Shown piece after piece: positions 1 to 9,331 of a stretch of 64,000 nucleotides of DNA. The translations under genes were made by a program, and so were the position numbers. Source of the DNA: Allocoprobacillus halotolerans. Lineage in GTDB: Bacteria; Bacillota_I; Bacilli_A; Erysipelotrichales; Coprobacillaceae. How positions within the stretch are numbered: the first letter of the stretch is position 1; the number at the start of each line of letters is the position of its first letter. A model generated the notes under the pieces. The model did not search any database. It worked only from the letters and a program-made list of their open reading frames with translations, and was not told where the DNA came from. The DNA lies in assembly GCF_024399475.1 (NCBI RefSeq), contig NZ_CP101620.1, forward strand, positions 2,213,608 through 2,277,607, read 5' to 3'.

Positions 1-999
1 TATGATGAGGATAGTGGTCGTGTTTTAGCGGATTTAACTCATGATAAGCAAAGAGCAGTGATTGCTAAAGGAGGACGTGGTGGACGAGGAAATGCGCGTT
101 TTGCAACAAGTCGTAATCCTGCTCCAACTATTTGTGAACATGGGGAACCTGGTGAAAAATATAATTTAATTTGTGAGCTAAAATTACTTGCTGATGTAGG
201 ATTAGTAGGTTTTCCATCAGTAGGGAAATCTACATTATTATCTGTTGTATCACGTGCTAGACCAGAAATTGCTGATTATCATTTTACTACAATTGTTCCT
301 AATTTGGGGGTTGCGCAATCTAAAGATGGGCGTTCTTTTGTGATGGCGGATTTACCAGGATTAATTGAAGGAGCAAGTCAAGGAAAAGGATTAGGACATC
401 AATTTTTACGTCATATTGAAAGATGTCGTGTGATTGTTCATGTGATTGATATGGGCGGTACTGAAGGACGTGATCCTTATGAAGATTATCTAGCAATCAA
501 TAAGGAATTAGGTGAATATAAGTATCGTTTGTTAGAAAGACCACAAATTATTGTCGCTAATAAAATGGATGAACCTGAAGCTGAAAATAATTTAAAACGT
601 TTTAAAGAACAGCTAGGTGAAGATATACCTGTTTTTCCTGTGATTGCATTAATTCAAGAAGGTGTGGATATGGTATTATATGCGATTGCTGATTTATTAG
701 ATCGTACACCATCATTTGCAACTGAGGAAGAAGAAACGGAAAACAGTGTGCTTTATACATATCAAAAACCAGATGAAATTGGCTTTGAAATTCATAATAT
801 GGGTAATGGTCAATGGCATGTCACTGGTGAGCGTGTAGAAAAAATTGTTCAAATGGCATCACTTGGCAGTGATGATGGTGTTAAACGTTTTGCCCAAAAA
901 ATGCGTAATATTGGTTTAGATGATGCTTTGCGTGTGGCAGGGGTACAAGCTGGCGATACTGTTTCTATTTTAGATTTTGAATTTGAATTCTATGAATAA
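1..999 (+). CDS. obgE: GTPase Obg/CgtA, 5' end cut by window edge
   Basis: Ribosome-associated GTPase of the Obg family, acting in late 50S assembly and stress control. The reading frame is open from base 1, so the N-terminal glycine-rich Obg fold begins outside the window; the tail of that fold ([14 protein letters not shown]) is visible. The G domain follows with a P-loop GFPSVGKST, the G3 motif DLPGLIEG and the G4 motif NKMD. The last ~80 residues form the OCT domain found in Firmicute Obg proteins. A GTG at 58 is only an internal codon, not the start. A strong terminator follows directly, so it ends its transcription unit. Confidence 0.95.
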   Translation, partial: YDEDSGRVLADLTHDKQRAVIAKGGRGGRGNARFATSRNPAPTICEHGEPGEKYNLICELKLLADVGLVGFPSVGKSTLLSVVSRARPEIADYHFTTIVPNLGVAQSKDGRSFVMADLPGLIEGASQGKGLGHQFLRHIERCRVIVHVIDMGGTEGRDPYEDYLAINKELGEYKYRLLERPQIIVANKMDEPEAENNLKRFKEQLGEDIPVFPVIALIQEGVDMVLYAIADLLDRTPSFATEEEETENSVLYTYQKPDEIGFEIHNMGNGQWHVTGERVEKIVQMASLGSDDGVKRFAQKMRNIGLDDALRVAGVQAGDTVSILDFEFEFYE

Positions 1000-1010
1000 A
1001 TCTTTTATAC

Positions 1011-1042
1011 AAAAAAATGAGAAAATTGCTTCTCATTTTTTT
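1011..1042 (+). terminator. Rho-independent terminator after obg
   Basis: Stem AATGAGAA / TTCTCATT with a 6-base loop, preceded by A7 and followed by T5 or more. The A-tract makes it look usable from both strands. A TATAAT box at 1062-1067 just downstream probably belongs to a ruvA promoter. Confidence 0.85.
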
Positions 1043-1098
1043 ATTTATTTTAAAAGTATGTTATAATGATAGGGATATTATGAAATAGGAGTTGTGAC

Positions 1099-1665
1099 AT
1101 GTATAGTTATATTAAAGGTATGATTGTCGATATGTCTAAAGATCATATCGTGGTAGATAATCAGGGAATTGGATATTTGATTTATGTTTCCAATCCTTAT
1201 CAATTTAAGCGTGGACAGGAAACGCAGGTTTATGTTTATCAGCAGGTTAAAGAAGATGGCATTGCATTATTTGGTTTTTTAACACCGGAAGAAAAAGATT
1301 TGTTTTTAAAATTGATTCTTGTTAAAGGGATTGGTTGTAAGACAGCGATTGGTATTTTAGCTACTGGAGATGTGGAGGCTATTATCACAGCTATTGAGTC
1401 AAAGAATATTGCTTATTTAAGAAAAATCCCTGGTATTGGGCCTAAAGCAGCTCAACAGATTGTTTTAGATTTGCAGGGTAAATTCCAAAATACAACTTCA
1501 CCAATCGTTTTAACTTCGGTTGAATTTGATGAGGCGATAGAAGTTTTAATTGCTTTAGGATATAAAAAACAAGATGTTGATCGTGTCATGAATACACTTA
1601 CTCATGAAACATTGGATACGAATGGCTATGTCAAAAAAGCACTTGGTTTATTAGTCAAATTATAG
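1099..1665 (+). CDS. ruvA: Holliday junction helicase subunit RuvA
   Basis: DNA-binding subunit of the RuvAB branch-migration complex. The 188-residue product has the usual three parts: an N-terminal OB fold ([19 protein letters not shown]), two helix-hairpin-helix motifs ([13 protein letters not shown] and [13 protein letters not shown]) and a short C-terminal RuvB-contacting domain. It starts at ATG 1099 after GGAG at ~1089-1092, with a TATAAT at 1062-1067. ruvB follows 10 bases after the stop, its Shine-Dalgarno overlapping the ruvA stop codon, so the two are cotranscribed and probably translationally coupled. Confidence 0.96.
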   Translation: MYSYIKGMIVDMSKDHIVVDNQGIGYLIYVSNPYQFKRGQETQVYVYQQVKEDGIALFGFLTPEEKDLFLKLILVKGIGCKTAIGILATGDVEAIITAIESKNIAYLRKIPGIGPKAAQQIVLDLQGKFQNTTSPIVLTSVEFDEAIEVLIALGYKKQDVDRVMNTLTHETLDTNGYVKKALGLLVKL

Positions 1666-1675
1666 GAGGATGATT

Positions 1676-2674
1676 ATGGATTTAAATCATGATATTTTAG
1701 ATACAAAGGAACATGTAGAAGATGAAGAAAATCAATTAAGACCTCAATCTTTTGATGAATATATCGGACAAACAGACTTAAAAAAGAATTTAAAAGTATT
1801 TGTTGGTGCAGCAAAATTAAGAAATGAAACTTTAGATCATGTTTTATTATATGGACCACCAGGTTTAGGAAAAACAACGATGTCCATGATTATTGCCAAT
1901 GAAATGGGAACACATTTAAAAGCAACAACCGGACCAAGCATTGAAAAAACAGGTGATTTGGTTGCCATACTGACATCATTAGAACCAGGGGATGTTTTGT
2001 TTATTGATGAAATTCATCGCTTAAATAAAGTTGTTGAAGAAATTTTATATCCAGCTATGGAAGATTTTTATGTTGATGTGGTGATTGGTAAAGAAGCCTC
2101 AACACGTTCTATTCGTATTGATTTACCACCTTTTACATTAGTTGGGGCCACAACAAGAGCGGGTGATTTATCTGCACCATTAAGAGATCGTTTTGGGATT
2201 GTTTCTAAATTAGAATATTATAATGAAACAGAATTAACAGCCATTATTGACCGTACAAGTCAGGTTTATCGTATTGATATGGATGATGAGGCTAAAGTGG
2301 AACTAGCCAGACGTTCTCGAGGAACACCAAGAATTGCTAATCGTTTGTTTAGACGTGTCAGAGATTTTGCACAATATAATGGAGATGACATCATTACCAA
2401 GTCAAGAACAATTGAGGCTCTGCAATCTCTAAAAGTTGATGAATTAGGTTTAGATGATGTTGATCATAAATATTTATTAGGGATTATTCAACGTTTCCGT
2501 GGTGGACCAGTTGGTTTAGAAGCAATTGCTGCAAGTATCGGGGAAGAACCTTTAACTTTAGAAGATGTGTATGAACCTTATTTATTACAGACTGGATTAA
2601 TTAAAAGAACACCAAGAGGACGTGTGGTGACAGAACTTGCTTATCAGCATTTTCATATTTCAAAAGAATCTTAG
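1676..2674 (+). CDS. ruvB: Holliday junction helicase ATPase RuvB
   Basis: AAA+ motor of RuvAB. Walker A (GPPGLGKTT), Walker B (DEIHRL), the sensor region ([18 protein letters not shown]) and the C-terminal winged helix ([13 protein letters not shown]) are all present, and the 332-residue length is normal. I choose ATG 1676 over the in-frame ATG at 1670, because 1670 lies inside the Shine-Dalgarno AGGAGGA (1664-1670). A terminator hairpin overlaps the stop codon region. Confidence 0.96.
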   Translation: MDLNHDILDTKEHVEDEENQLRPQSFDEYIGQTDLKKNLKVFVGAAKLRNETLDHVLLYGPPGLGKTTMSMIIANEMGTHLKATTGPSIEKTGDLVAILTSLEPGDVLFIDEIHRLNKVVEEILYPAMEDFYVDVVIGKEASTRSIRIDLPPFTLVGATTRAGDLSAPLRDRFGIVSKLEYYNETELTAIIDRTSQVYRIDMDDEAKVELARRSRGTPRIANRLFRRVRDFAQYNGDDIITKSRTIEALQSLKVDELGLDDVDHKYLLGIIQRFRGGPVGLEAIAASIGEEPLTLEDVYEPYLLQTGLIKRTPRGRVVTELAYQHFHISKES

Positions 2675-2687
2675 GATTCTTTTTTTA
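2662..2687 (+). terminator. Terminator overlapping the ruvB stop
   Basis: AAAAGAATC / GATTCTTTT around a short TTAG loop followed by more T. The stem includes the last codons of ruvB. It separates ruvAB from the com genes. Confidence 0.8.
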
Positions 2688-2703
2688 TTTGAAGGAGGTT
2701 ATG

Positions 2704-3177
2704 ATGAAAAAGAAGTATCAGATAATTGGACTGCTTGTTTTAATGGTATGTTCCATTATTTATGATTTTCAAAAACCAGAAGTTCAAGAAAAAGAAGTGA
2801 TTTCATTATCATATGTGATTTTAGAAGGCGAATTTTTAACGAATGGAAAATATGAATTTGAGGGTCAAAAAACAATCCAAGATTTAATTGATGAAATTGG
2901 TGTATCTTCAAAAGCCAATTTACAATCTTTAAATACTGATAAAATCGTTGAAGATGAAAGTCGTATTTATTTACCACCCATTAATGATCATGCGATATCT
3001 TTAAATCATGCGACTAAAGAAGAATTGATGACTTTACAGGGCATTGGTGAAAAAACAGCATTAAAAATCATGGACTATCGTAGTCAACAACCTTTTGAAT
3101 CCATTGAAGATATTATGAATGTGAGTGGTATTGGTGAAAAAACATATTTGCGATTGAGGGAAAATTTATGTTTATAA
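2704..3177 (+). CDS. comEA: Competence protein ComEA, membrane-anchored DNA receptor
   Basis: DNA-binding receptor of the natural transformation machine. The protein has an N-terminal membrane anchor (YQIIGLLVLMVCSIIYDF), an SLBB-like middle region and a C-terminal (HhH)2 DNA-binding domain with LMTLQGIGEKTALKIMDYR and MNVSGIGEKTYLRLRE. AAGGAGG at 2692-2698 favours the ATG at 2704 (or 2701); an upstream in-frame TTG lies before the ribosome site and is rejected. The 3' end overlaps comEC by 10 bases, the classic comE order, suggesting translational coupling. Confidence 0.9.
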   Translation: MKKKYQIIGLLVLMVCSIIYDFQKPEVQEKEVISLSYVILEGEFLTNGKYEFEGQKTIQDLIDEIGVSSKANLQSLNTDKIVEDESRIYLPPINDHAISLNHATKEELMTLQGIGEKTALKIMDYRSQQPFESIEDIMNVSGIGEKTYLRLRENLCL

Positions 3178-5159
3178 GATATCATCTTTTTTATTATGCA
3201 TTAGGATTGTTATGCTTTGTTTTGGCCCGATTTTTACATCCTCTTTTTTATTTGGTTTATCTTTGTTATGGTGTTTTTATTTATCATAGATTATCTTTAT
3301 CACATTTGATAATCTTGATTGTTCTTTGTTTGTGTTTATGGATGCGCCCCATGTCTATCAATGCTTTACCTTCTCATCTTGAAGGAAGTGTGAGTAAAGT
3401 TGGAGAAAATTATTGTTATTTAAAAACAGATGCAGGAACTGTTAAACTTTATCATGATAACATTGATATAGAGTATGGGGATTTATTAAAGGTTGAAGTT
3501 AAGGAATTAGAACTCTATGAAAACAGTAATGATAATGCTTTTTGTGAAAAAGATTATCTTTATGGTCAAAAAATATTTCATAAAGCATATGTTGAAAAAC
3601 TCATTTCCCAACAAAAACAACCTACTTTTTATCGTTGGCTAGAACAACGTTTTTCTACCAATCAGGATATTCAGGATTATCAACGATTATTTATTTTAGG
3701 ACAAAAAAGTGCAACAATTGGTGAAGATTATCAGTTATTAACGGATCTTTCTCTTGTGCATATGTTTGCTTTATCAGGAATGCATATCCATATTTTATAT
3801 GCTTTTATCAAAAATAGCTTGTCTTTATTTTTACCACGTCATGTCGCCAAGCTCATTACTTTTTTGATGATTGGTTTTTATATTTTCTCGATTCCAATGC
3901 TTGTGTCTTTATATCGTGCTTTTTTTGTTTTACTGCTATATGAAATCTTTAAAAAATGGTTTCATCAGTTAGATATTTTTGCATTTCTTTTGATTTGTTC
4001 TTTGTTTTATAATCCCTATATCATTTATAATATTTCTTTTGTTTTTTCATATTTTATCTATTTTATTGTTTTAATCACAAAACATTTATGTTATTCATCT
4101 TTTTGGATTTATTTATCATCATTACCTATTATTTTAACTTTGAATGCCCAAATTCCTTTGATTACTTTTGCAGTCAGTGATATTTTAAATGCTTTTATTG
4201 AATGGTTTTATAGTTTGTCTGTTCTTTCTGTATTTTTTCCAGTGTTAGAAATGGTATTAAAATATATGGTTATGATTTTTCAAAACATTCTTTCTTTTTT
4301 AACGTCATTGAATAATTTTATTGTTTTTTCAAAACCAACTCTAGCCTGGTTGGTTCTTTTTTATTTTTTCTATTTTCGTATCATCATTCTTCAGGAATTG
4401 AAACGTTCCTATCGAAAAGAAATCTTAGCATTATTTTCATTAATGATTGTTTTGCAAGTATGGAGTCAATATAAGATTTATGGAGAAGTGACCATGATTG
4501 ATGTGGGACAGGGTGATTGTACGTTGATTCGCTTACCCATGAATCAAGGGAATATTTTAATTGATACGGGTGGCACACAGGATTATGATTTAGCAACCAA
4601 AACCATTATTCCTTATCTAAAATCAGTGGGTATTTCCCATTTGGACTATATTTATATTTCTCACGATGATTTTGATCATTGTGGCGCTTTAACATCTTTG
4701 TTAGAGCATTTTTCAGTTGGTGAGGTCATTGATTCCTTTGAAGAAAGTCGACAAATTGGCTGTGCCACAATACAAATGATTAAAAGTGACAAAGTTTACA
4801 GTGATTCTAATGATCAATCTTTAATTATGTATGTATCTTTACCATCGATGAATATTTTGTTTACTGGTGATGCTTCTAGCGTTGTTGAAAAAGATATATT
4901 GGAACAGTTACGGACATTGGATGTCGATGTTTTAAAAGTTTCACATCATGGAAGTGCGACTGCGACTTCTCCAGCATTTTTATCAACTGTGCATCCTGAT
5001 ATTGCGATGATAGGAGTCAAAAAGAATAATATGTATCATCATCCTTCTACGCAGGTTATTGAACGTTTAGAAAGAAAAGGCATAACGATTTTAAGAACGG
5101 ATCAAGATGGGATGTTTCACATTCGATTTTATGGAAAAGAACGTTACATTTTGCGTTGA
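3168..5159 (+). CDS. comEC: Competence DNA-uptake channel ComEC/Rec2
   Basis: Polytopic channel moving single-stranded DNA across the membrane during transformation. About 663 residues: N-terminal membrane segments and an OB-like region, the central Competence domain with many hydrophobic helices (LVHMFALSGMHIHILYAF is the conserved entry), then a metallo-beta-lactamase domain with MIDVGQGDCTLIRLP, the metal motif SHDDFDHCGAL and VSHHGS. It is full length and unbroken. With comEA and intact uptake residues, the strain likely carries at least the uptake arm of competence. Confidence 0.94.
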   Translation: MFIRYHLFYYALGLLCFVLARFLHPLFYLVYLCYGVFIYHRLSLSHLIILIVLCLCLWMRPMSINALPSHLEGSVSKVGENYCYLKTDAGTVKLYHDNIDIEYGDLLKVEVKELELYENSNDNAFCEKDYLYGQKIFHKAYVEKLISQQKQPTFYRWLEQRFSTNQDIQDYQRLFILGQKSATIGEDYQLLTDLSLVHMFALSGMHIHILYAFIKNSLSLFLPRHVAKLITFLMIGFYIFSIPMLVSLYRAFFVLLLYEIFKKWFHQLDIFAFLLICSLFYNPYIIYNISFVFSYFIYFIVLITKHLCYSSFWIYLSSLPIILTLNAQIPLITFAVSDILNAFIEWFYSLSVLSVFFPVLEMVLKYMVMIFQNILSFLTSLNNFIVFSKPTLAWLVLFYFFYFRIIILQELKRSYRKEILALFSLMIVLQVWSQYKIYGEVTMIDVGQGDCTLIRLPMNQGNILIDTGGTQDYDLATKTIIPYLKSVGISHLDYIYISHDDFDHCGALTSLLEHFSVGEVIDSFEESRQIGCATIQMIKSDKVYSDSNDQSLIMYVSLPSMNILFTGDASSVVEKDILEQLRTLDVDVLKVSHHGSATATSPAFLSTVHPDIAMIGVKKNNMYHHPSTQVIERLERKGITILRTDQDGMFHIRFYGKERYILR

Positions 5160-5171
5160 TTCATGTATAAT
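5144..5171 (+). promoter_or_regulatory. Probable sigma-A promoter for holA
   Basis: TTACAT (5144-5149), a 16-base spacer and a perfect TATAAT (5166-5171). It overlaps the 3' end of comEC and sits 20 bases before the holA start. Confidence 0.55.
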
Positions 5172-5191
5172 GGTAAACGTGAGGTGATGTT

Positions 5192-6133
5192 ATGAATTTT
5201 GTCATCTATGGTGAAGATAAATTATTAATGGAGCAAAGATTAAAGACATTAAAAAAGAAATATCATATTCAAGAAGAAGATATGAATATGGTGACATATT
5301 GGTGTCAGGAAACAAGTATGGCAACCATTATTGAAGATGCTTTAACACCACCATTTTTAACAGAATATAAGATGATTGTTTTAAAGAATCCCCTCTTTTT
5401 AACAACTCAAAAACAAAAAACAATGAGTGAAGAAGATATTCAAAAATTTATGGATTATTTAAAGCTGGATAATCCCACAACTGTGTTTGTTATTTATCAT
5501 GATCAACGTAATTTTGATGAACGAAAAAAGGTTGTCAAATCATTACGTAAATTGGCTCATTTTTATGAAATTGAAAAGATGGATGAGCATCAGTTATATA
5601 AAGCAACACATCAGGCGATTAAAAGTCGAGGATGTGAGATTGAAGAAGATGCATTGAGATTATTTTTATCACGTATGCCTTCAAATCTTTTAGAAATTTC
5701 ACAGGAAGTTAATAAACTTTGTTTATATACAAAACATATTACAGTAGAAACAATAGATTTATTAGTGACAAAACAGGTTGAAGAAAATGTTTTTGAACTC
5801 AGTCAGGCAATATTAAATAAAGAAACAGCTCGTAGTTTTCGTATTTATAAAGATTTAATTGTCAATAATGAGGAACCGATTAAATTGATTGTTTTGATAG
5901 GTAATGCAATGCGTTTGTTATATCAAGTGAAATTATTAGATAGAAAAGGTTATAATGATAGAGAAATTGCGCAAATTTTATCTATGAATCCTTATCGTTT
6001 AAAATATATTAGACGTGATGGACAAGATTTTGATTTAAAAGAATTATTAGCACATATTGATGAATTATCGCAGTTGGATATTGCGATTAAAACAGGAAAA
6101 ATAGATAAATATAAAGGTTTAGAACTTTTTTAA
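5192..6133 (+). CDS. holA: DNA polymerase III delta subunit
   Basis: Clamp-loader delta subunit that opens the beta sliding clamp. The 313-residue product matches the family in length and layout: an N-terminal AAA+-like fold without a working P-loop (MNFVIYGEDKLLMEQRLKTL), a middle helical region and a C-terminal collar domain. The position directly after comEC is the standard Firmicute order. Shine-Dalgarno GAGGTGATG precedes ATG 5192. Confidence 0.9.
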   Translation: MNFVIYGEDKLLMEQRLKTLKKKYHIQEEDMNMVTYWCQETSMATIIEDALTPPFLTEYKMIVLKNPLFLTTQKQKTMSEEDIQKFMDYLKLDNPTTVFVIYHDQRNFDERKKVVKSLRKLAHFYEIEKMDEHQLYKATHQAIKSRGCEIEEDALRLFLSRMPSNLLEISQEVNKLCLYTKHITVETIDLLVTKQVEENVFELSQAILNKETARSFRIYKDLIVNNEEPIKLIVLIGNAMRLLYQVKLLDRKGYNDREIAQILSMNPYRLKYIRRDGQDFDLKELLAHIDELSQLDIAIKTGKIDKYKGLELF

Positions 6134-6155
6134 TGCGAATGGGAGGAAATGAATC

Positions 6156-7361
6156 ATGGAATCAATGAGAGAATTATTTAAAATCGGGTTTGGCCCTTCA
6201 TCATCACATACAATGGGACCACAAAGAGCAGCCTTAAAAATTAAAGAAATGTATCCTGAAGCAACACATTTTCATGTTGACTTACATGGATCATTGGCAC
6301 TTACAGGAAAAGGCCATTTAACAGATTATATTATTGAAAAAACATTGGCTCCTAAGCCGGTGGAATTTTCTTTTAAAAGTGATGAATTACCCGAACATCC
6401 TAATGGAATGTTAGTACATGTTTTTCAAGATGATCAGGAATTAAAGGTCATAGAGGTGTATTCTATTGGTGGAGGATCTATTTTATTTAAAGGAGATTTG
6501 GCACAAGAACCTGTACAAGTTTATCAACAAAAAACAATGAAAGAGATTTTACATTATGTTGATGTTCATGGTATTTCTTTATATGATTATGTTTTAGAAA
6601 ATGAAGGTGATGATTTTGATCATTTTCTTTCTGATATTTTAGAAGCAATGTTTGAAAGTGTTGAAAATGGCTTGAAAAAAGAAGGTGTGATTCAAGGGCG
6701 ACTCAAATTAAAAAGAGTTGCGAAATCTATGTATCAACAAGCTCAAAATACGCGTCGTGAGGCTGATCGTGAAAGATTATTTATTTCTAGTTATGCTTAT
6801 GCTGTTTCAGAAGAGAATGCCGATGGTGGAAAAATTGTGACAGCTCCAACTTGTGGAGCGAGTGGCATTTTACCAGCTGTATTATATTATTGTTATAAGC
6901 AATTACATATTGAAAAGAAGGATTTAATTAAAGCCTTAGCTATTGGGGGACTATTTGGCAATGTTGTCAAAACCAATGGTACAATTTCAGGAGCTGATGG
7001 TGGTTGCCAGGCAGAGGTTGGAACAGCTTGTGCAATGGTAGCTGCCACAATGGCATGGATATATGAACTAAATAATTCTTTAATTGAATATGCTGCTGAA
7101 ATGGGGTTGGAACATAATTTAGGATTAACTTGTGATCCGGTTGGAGGTTATGTCCAAATTCCATGTATTGAACGTAATGGTTATGGGTCTTTACGTGCCT
7201 TAGATGCCGCTATGTTAGCTAAACAACTTGGTTATTTAAGAAAAAATAAAGTGTCTTTTGATACCATTGTGAAAGTGATGAAAGAAACTGGAAAAGATTT
7301 ATCAAGTGATTATAAAGAAACATCATTAGGTGGATTAGCGAAAGAATTTGGTTTATCATGA
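6156..7361 (+). CDS. sdaA: L-serine ammonia-lyase (iron-sulfur L-serine dehydratase), single chain
   Basis: Deaminates L-serine to pyruvate and ammonia using a 4Fe-4S cluster. The N-terminal beta domain carries the hallmark FGPSSSHTMGP; the alpha domain carries APTCGASGILPA and TCDPVGGYVQIPC, whose cysteines should bind the cluster. At 401 residues it is a fused alpha/beta form, somewhat shorter than enterobacterial SdaA; many Bacillota split the two domains. The start at 6156 follows GGGAGGA. hemW begins four bases before its stop (ATGA overlap), so the two form an operon. Confidence 0.9.
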   Translation: MESMRELFKIGFGPSSSHTMGPQRAALKIKEMYPEATHFHVDLHGSLALTGKGHLTDYIIEKTLAPKPVEFSFKSDELPEHPNGMLVHVFQDDQELKVIEVYSIGGGSILFKGDLAQEPVQVYQQKTMKEILHYVDVHGISLYDYVLENEGDDFDHFLSDILEAMFESVENGLKKEGVIQGRLKLKRVAKSMYQQAQNTRREADRERLFISSYAYAVSEENADGGKIVTAPTCGASGILPAVLYYCYKQLHIEKKDLIKALAIGGLFGNVVKTNGTISGADGGCQAEVGTACAMVAATMAWIYELNNSLIEYAAEMGLEHNLGLTCDPVGGYVQIPCIERNGYGSLRALDAAMLAKQLGYLRKNKVSFDTIVKVMKETGKDLSSDYKETSLGGLAKEFGLS

Positions 7362-8446
7362 GTTCTTTATATGTACATATTCCTTTTTGTAAGCATATAT
7401 GTAGTTATTGTGATTTTTGTAAGGTTTTCTATCATGAAAAGTGGGCGTGGCAATATTTAGAAGCATTGGCCTATGAAATACAACAAAAGGATTTAAAACA
7501 AGATTATCAGACAATTTATATTGGAGGAGGAACACCTACTACTTTAACATATGAACAGCTCCAATATCTCTTTGATTTGTTGAAACCATTTGCTTATCAA
7601 GTTCAGGAATATAGTATTGAAATAAATCCAGAAACAATGGATCATGAGAAGTTAGCGTTATGTTTGCAAAATGGTGTCAATCGTTTGAGCATTGGTGTTC
7701 AAACCTTTCAAGATGATTTACTCAAAAAAATAGGGCGTGTGCATACATCGAGTCAAGCTAAAGCATTTATTCAAGAGGCTCAAAATATGGACTTTCAAGA
7801 TATAAATATTGATTTGATGTATGGTTTGCCTGATCAAACATTAGAAGATGTTTATCAAGATATGGAAACTCTCAATCAATTAAATGTGGGACATGTTTCC
7901 TATTATTCATTAATTTTAGAGGATCATACAATTTTAAAGAATATCAATTATCAGCCTTTAGATGATGAAGAAGATGCCAAATGGTATGAAATTATTCGCC
8001 AGCAAATACAGCAATATGGTTACAAGCAATATGAAGTGAGTAATTTTTATCGTTTCAAACCTTCCTTGCATAATTTAGTTTATTGGCATTATCAAGATTA
8101 TGATGGGATAGGGGTATCTGCACATTCTTTAAAAAATGGTCATCGCTTGGAAAATACAAAATCATTAACGCGATATCTTAAACATGATTTTTTAGCAAGT
8201 GATATTTCATTGACATTACAAGATCAATTGTTTGAAAAAATCATGATGGGATTACGTTTGAATCAAGGTCTATCCATTGAAGAAATGAACCAGCTTTACC
8301 GAATAGATTTTTTGAATCAATATCAAAAAGTGATTACAAAATATCAACAAATGGGTTTTTTAGAAATCGTTGATGGTTATTTAAAAACAACATTTTCTGG
8401 AATCAATTATTTAAATAATATTTTAATAGATTTTTTGGATGAATAA
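7358..8446 (+). CDS. hemW: HemW-type radical SAM protein (heme chaperone)
   Basis: Radical SAM protein long named oxygen-independent coproporphyrinogen oxidase-like and now assigned as the heme chaperone HemW. The cluster motif is IPFCKHICSYCDF (CxxxCxxC), followed by the glycine-rich SAM motif YIGGGTPT and INPETM. The length of 362 residues and the C-terminal HemW domain are normal. It overlaps sdaA by four bases; in many Firmicutes it precedes hrcA, as it does here. Its last 43 bases are duplicated downstream (see repeat at 9174). Confidence 0.9.
   Translation: MSSLYVHIPFCKHICSYCDFCKVFYHEKWAWQYLEALAYEIQQKDLKQDYQTIYIGGGTPTTLTYEQLQYLFDLLKPFAYQVQEYSIEINPETMDHEKLALCLQNGVNRLSIGVQTFQDDLLKKIGRVHTSSQAKAFIQEAQNMDFQDINIDLMYGLPDQTLEDVYQDMETLNQLNVGHVSYYSLILEDHTILKNINYQPLDDEEDAKWYEIIRQQIQQYGYKQYEVSNFYRFKPSLHNLVYWHYQDYDGIGVSAHSLKNGHRLENTKSLTRYLKHDFLASDISLTLQDQLFEKIMMGLRLNQGLSIEEMNQLYRIDFLNQYQKVITKYQQMGFLEIVDGYLKTTFSGINYLNNILIDFLDE
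8401..8443 (+). repeat. Direct repeat, copy 1 (hemW 3' tail)
   Basis: 43 bases at the end of hemW that recur at 9174-9216 with two mismatches. The two copies flank the decayed toxin-antitoxin pair. Confidence 0.85.
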
Positions 8447-8565
8447 ATGAAATGTATTAATTTCTACTGAAAGTAATTATTTTATATGAAAATGCATTTC
8501 TAAAAACGACTGTGTATCATAATAGTTGTATATAAATAAAGTATAATATAGATGAGGTGAAAGTG

Positions 8566-8843
8566 ATGGAAAATATTATCATTAGACCAATATCTGATTT
8601 ACGTACAAAATTATCAGAGATTTCAAAAACGGTACATGAAAATAAACAGCCTATTTTTTAACAAAAAATGGATATGATGATATGGTTATTATGAGTATGA
8701 CGGTATATCAAAATATGCTTAAAGAAAATGAAATATATTTAAAAATGAAAGAAGCTGAAATATATGCTGAACTCTATAGTCACCGATTGGAGCAGTCTGA
8801 TGTCTTTGATGATTTGCATAACATGATTGATAACATTGAATGA
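8566..8843 (+). pseudogene. Phd/YefM-family antitoxin, frameshifted
   Basis: Frame 1 encodes MENIIIRPISDLRTKLSEIS and then stops at TAA after a T6 run (8654-8659). If the run were T7, the frame continues as LTKNGYDDMVIMSMTVYQNM and ends at TGA 8841. That is the typical Phd/YefM antitoxin layout (DLR...LSEIS, then the KNGY/DMVVMS strand), about 92 residues. A Shine-Dalgarno (GAGGTGA) and a TATAAT lie upstream. The break may be a sequencing error, given the same pattern elsewhere. Confidence 0.75.
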
Positions 8844-9150
8844 ATCATTATAAAATGGAATATTTACAAACCTTTAAAAATGATTTAAAGGAGATTGTTA
8901 GATATATTTCAGTAGAATTTGATAATAAAATAGCAGCTCATCAGTTATTGAATAGTTTAGAAAAAAGATTGAACTATTAAAAACAAATCTTGAAATTTTT
9001 CAATTTTATGATTTTGTAAAACCTCTAAAAAGAAAGTATAGATATTTTGTGATAGGGAATCATATTACATTTTATTATGTAGACGTGAAAACAAAAATTG
9101 TGGTTATATATAGAATCATATACAGAAAAAGAAATATGTCTTATATATAA
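8840..9150 (+). pseudogene. RelE/ParE-family toxin, frameshifted
   Basis: Starts at ATG 8840, overlapping the antitoxin stop by four bases, the usual type II toxin-antitoxin coupling. MNHYKMEYLQTFKNDLKEIV is RelE/ParE-like. The frame stops after LEKRLNY because an A6 run (8961-8966) is one base short; with A7 it reads on through LEIFQFYDFVKPLKRKYRYF and VIYRIIYRKRNMSYI to TAA 9150, giving a full ~103-residue RelE-type fold ending. Either truly decayed or a base-calling error. Confidence 0.75.
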
Positions 9151-9173
9151 AATATCTGAGGATATTGTTTAGA

Positions 9174-9216
9174 AATCAATTGTTTAAATAATATTTTAAT
9201 AGATTTTTTGGGTGAA
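9174..9216 (+). repeat. Direct repeat, copy 2 (ghost of hemW tail)
   Basis: Near copy of 8401-8443 (41 of 43 bases). It is directly followed by the terminator that would ancestrally have ended hemW. Confidence 0.85.
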
Positions 9217-9236
9217 CAGACTTAGGTCTGTTTTTT
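9216..9236 (+). terminator. Terminator before the hrcA operon
   Basis: ACAGAC, loop TTAG, GTCTGT and six T. It separates hemW and the inserted pair from the heat-shock operon. Confidence 0.8.
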
Positions 9237-9245
9237 CTTTGATTT

Positions 9246-9272
9246 TTAGCACAAAAGTGTTGACAGTGCTAA
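9246..9272 (+). promoter_or_regulatory. CIRCE operator 1
   Basis: TTAGCACAA, nine bases, CAGTGCTAA: one mismatch in each half against TTAGCACTC-N9-GAGTGCTAA. HrcA binding site. It overlaps the -35 box of the operon promoter (TTGACA 9260-9265), so bound HrcA should block RNA polymerase. Confidence 0.9.
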
Positions 9273-9287
9273 AAAGATGAGTATAAT
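9260..9287 (+). promoter_or_regulatory. Sigma-A promoter of the hrcA-grpE-dnaK-dnaJ operon
   Basis: Perfect TTGACA (9260-9265), 16-base spacer, perfect TATAAT (9282-9287). The -35 lies inside CIRCE 1 and CIRCE 2 starts five bases after the -10. Confidence 0.88.
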
Positions 9288-9291
9288 GTAA

Positions 9292-9318
9292 TTAGCACAA
9301 AGGGAAAAGGAGTGCTAA
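9292..9318 (+). promoter_or_regulatory. CIRCE operator 2
   Basis: TTAGCACAA, nine bases, GAGTGCTAA: second HrcA operator, whose right half is perfect. It covers the likely transcription start and abuts the hrcA ribosome site AAAGGAGGT. Confidence 0.9.
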
Positions 9319-9331
9319 AGGAGGTTGAGAT

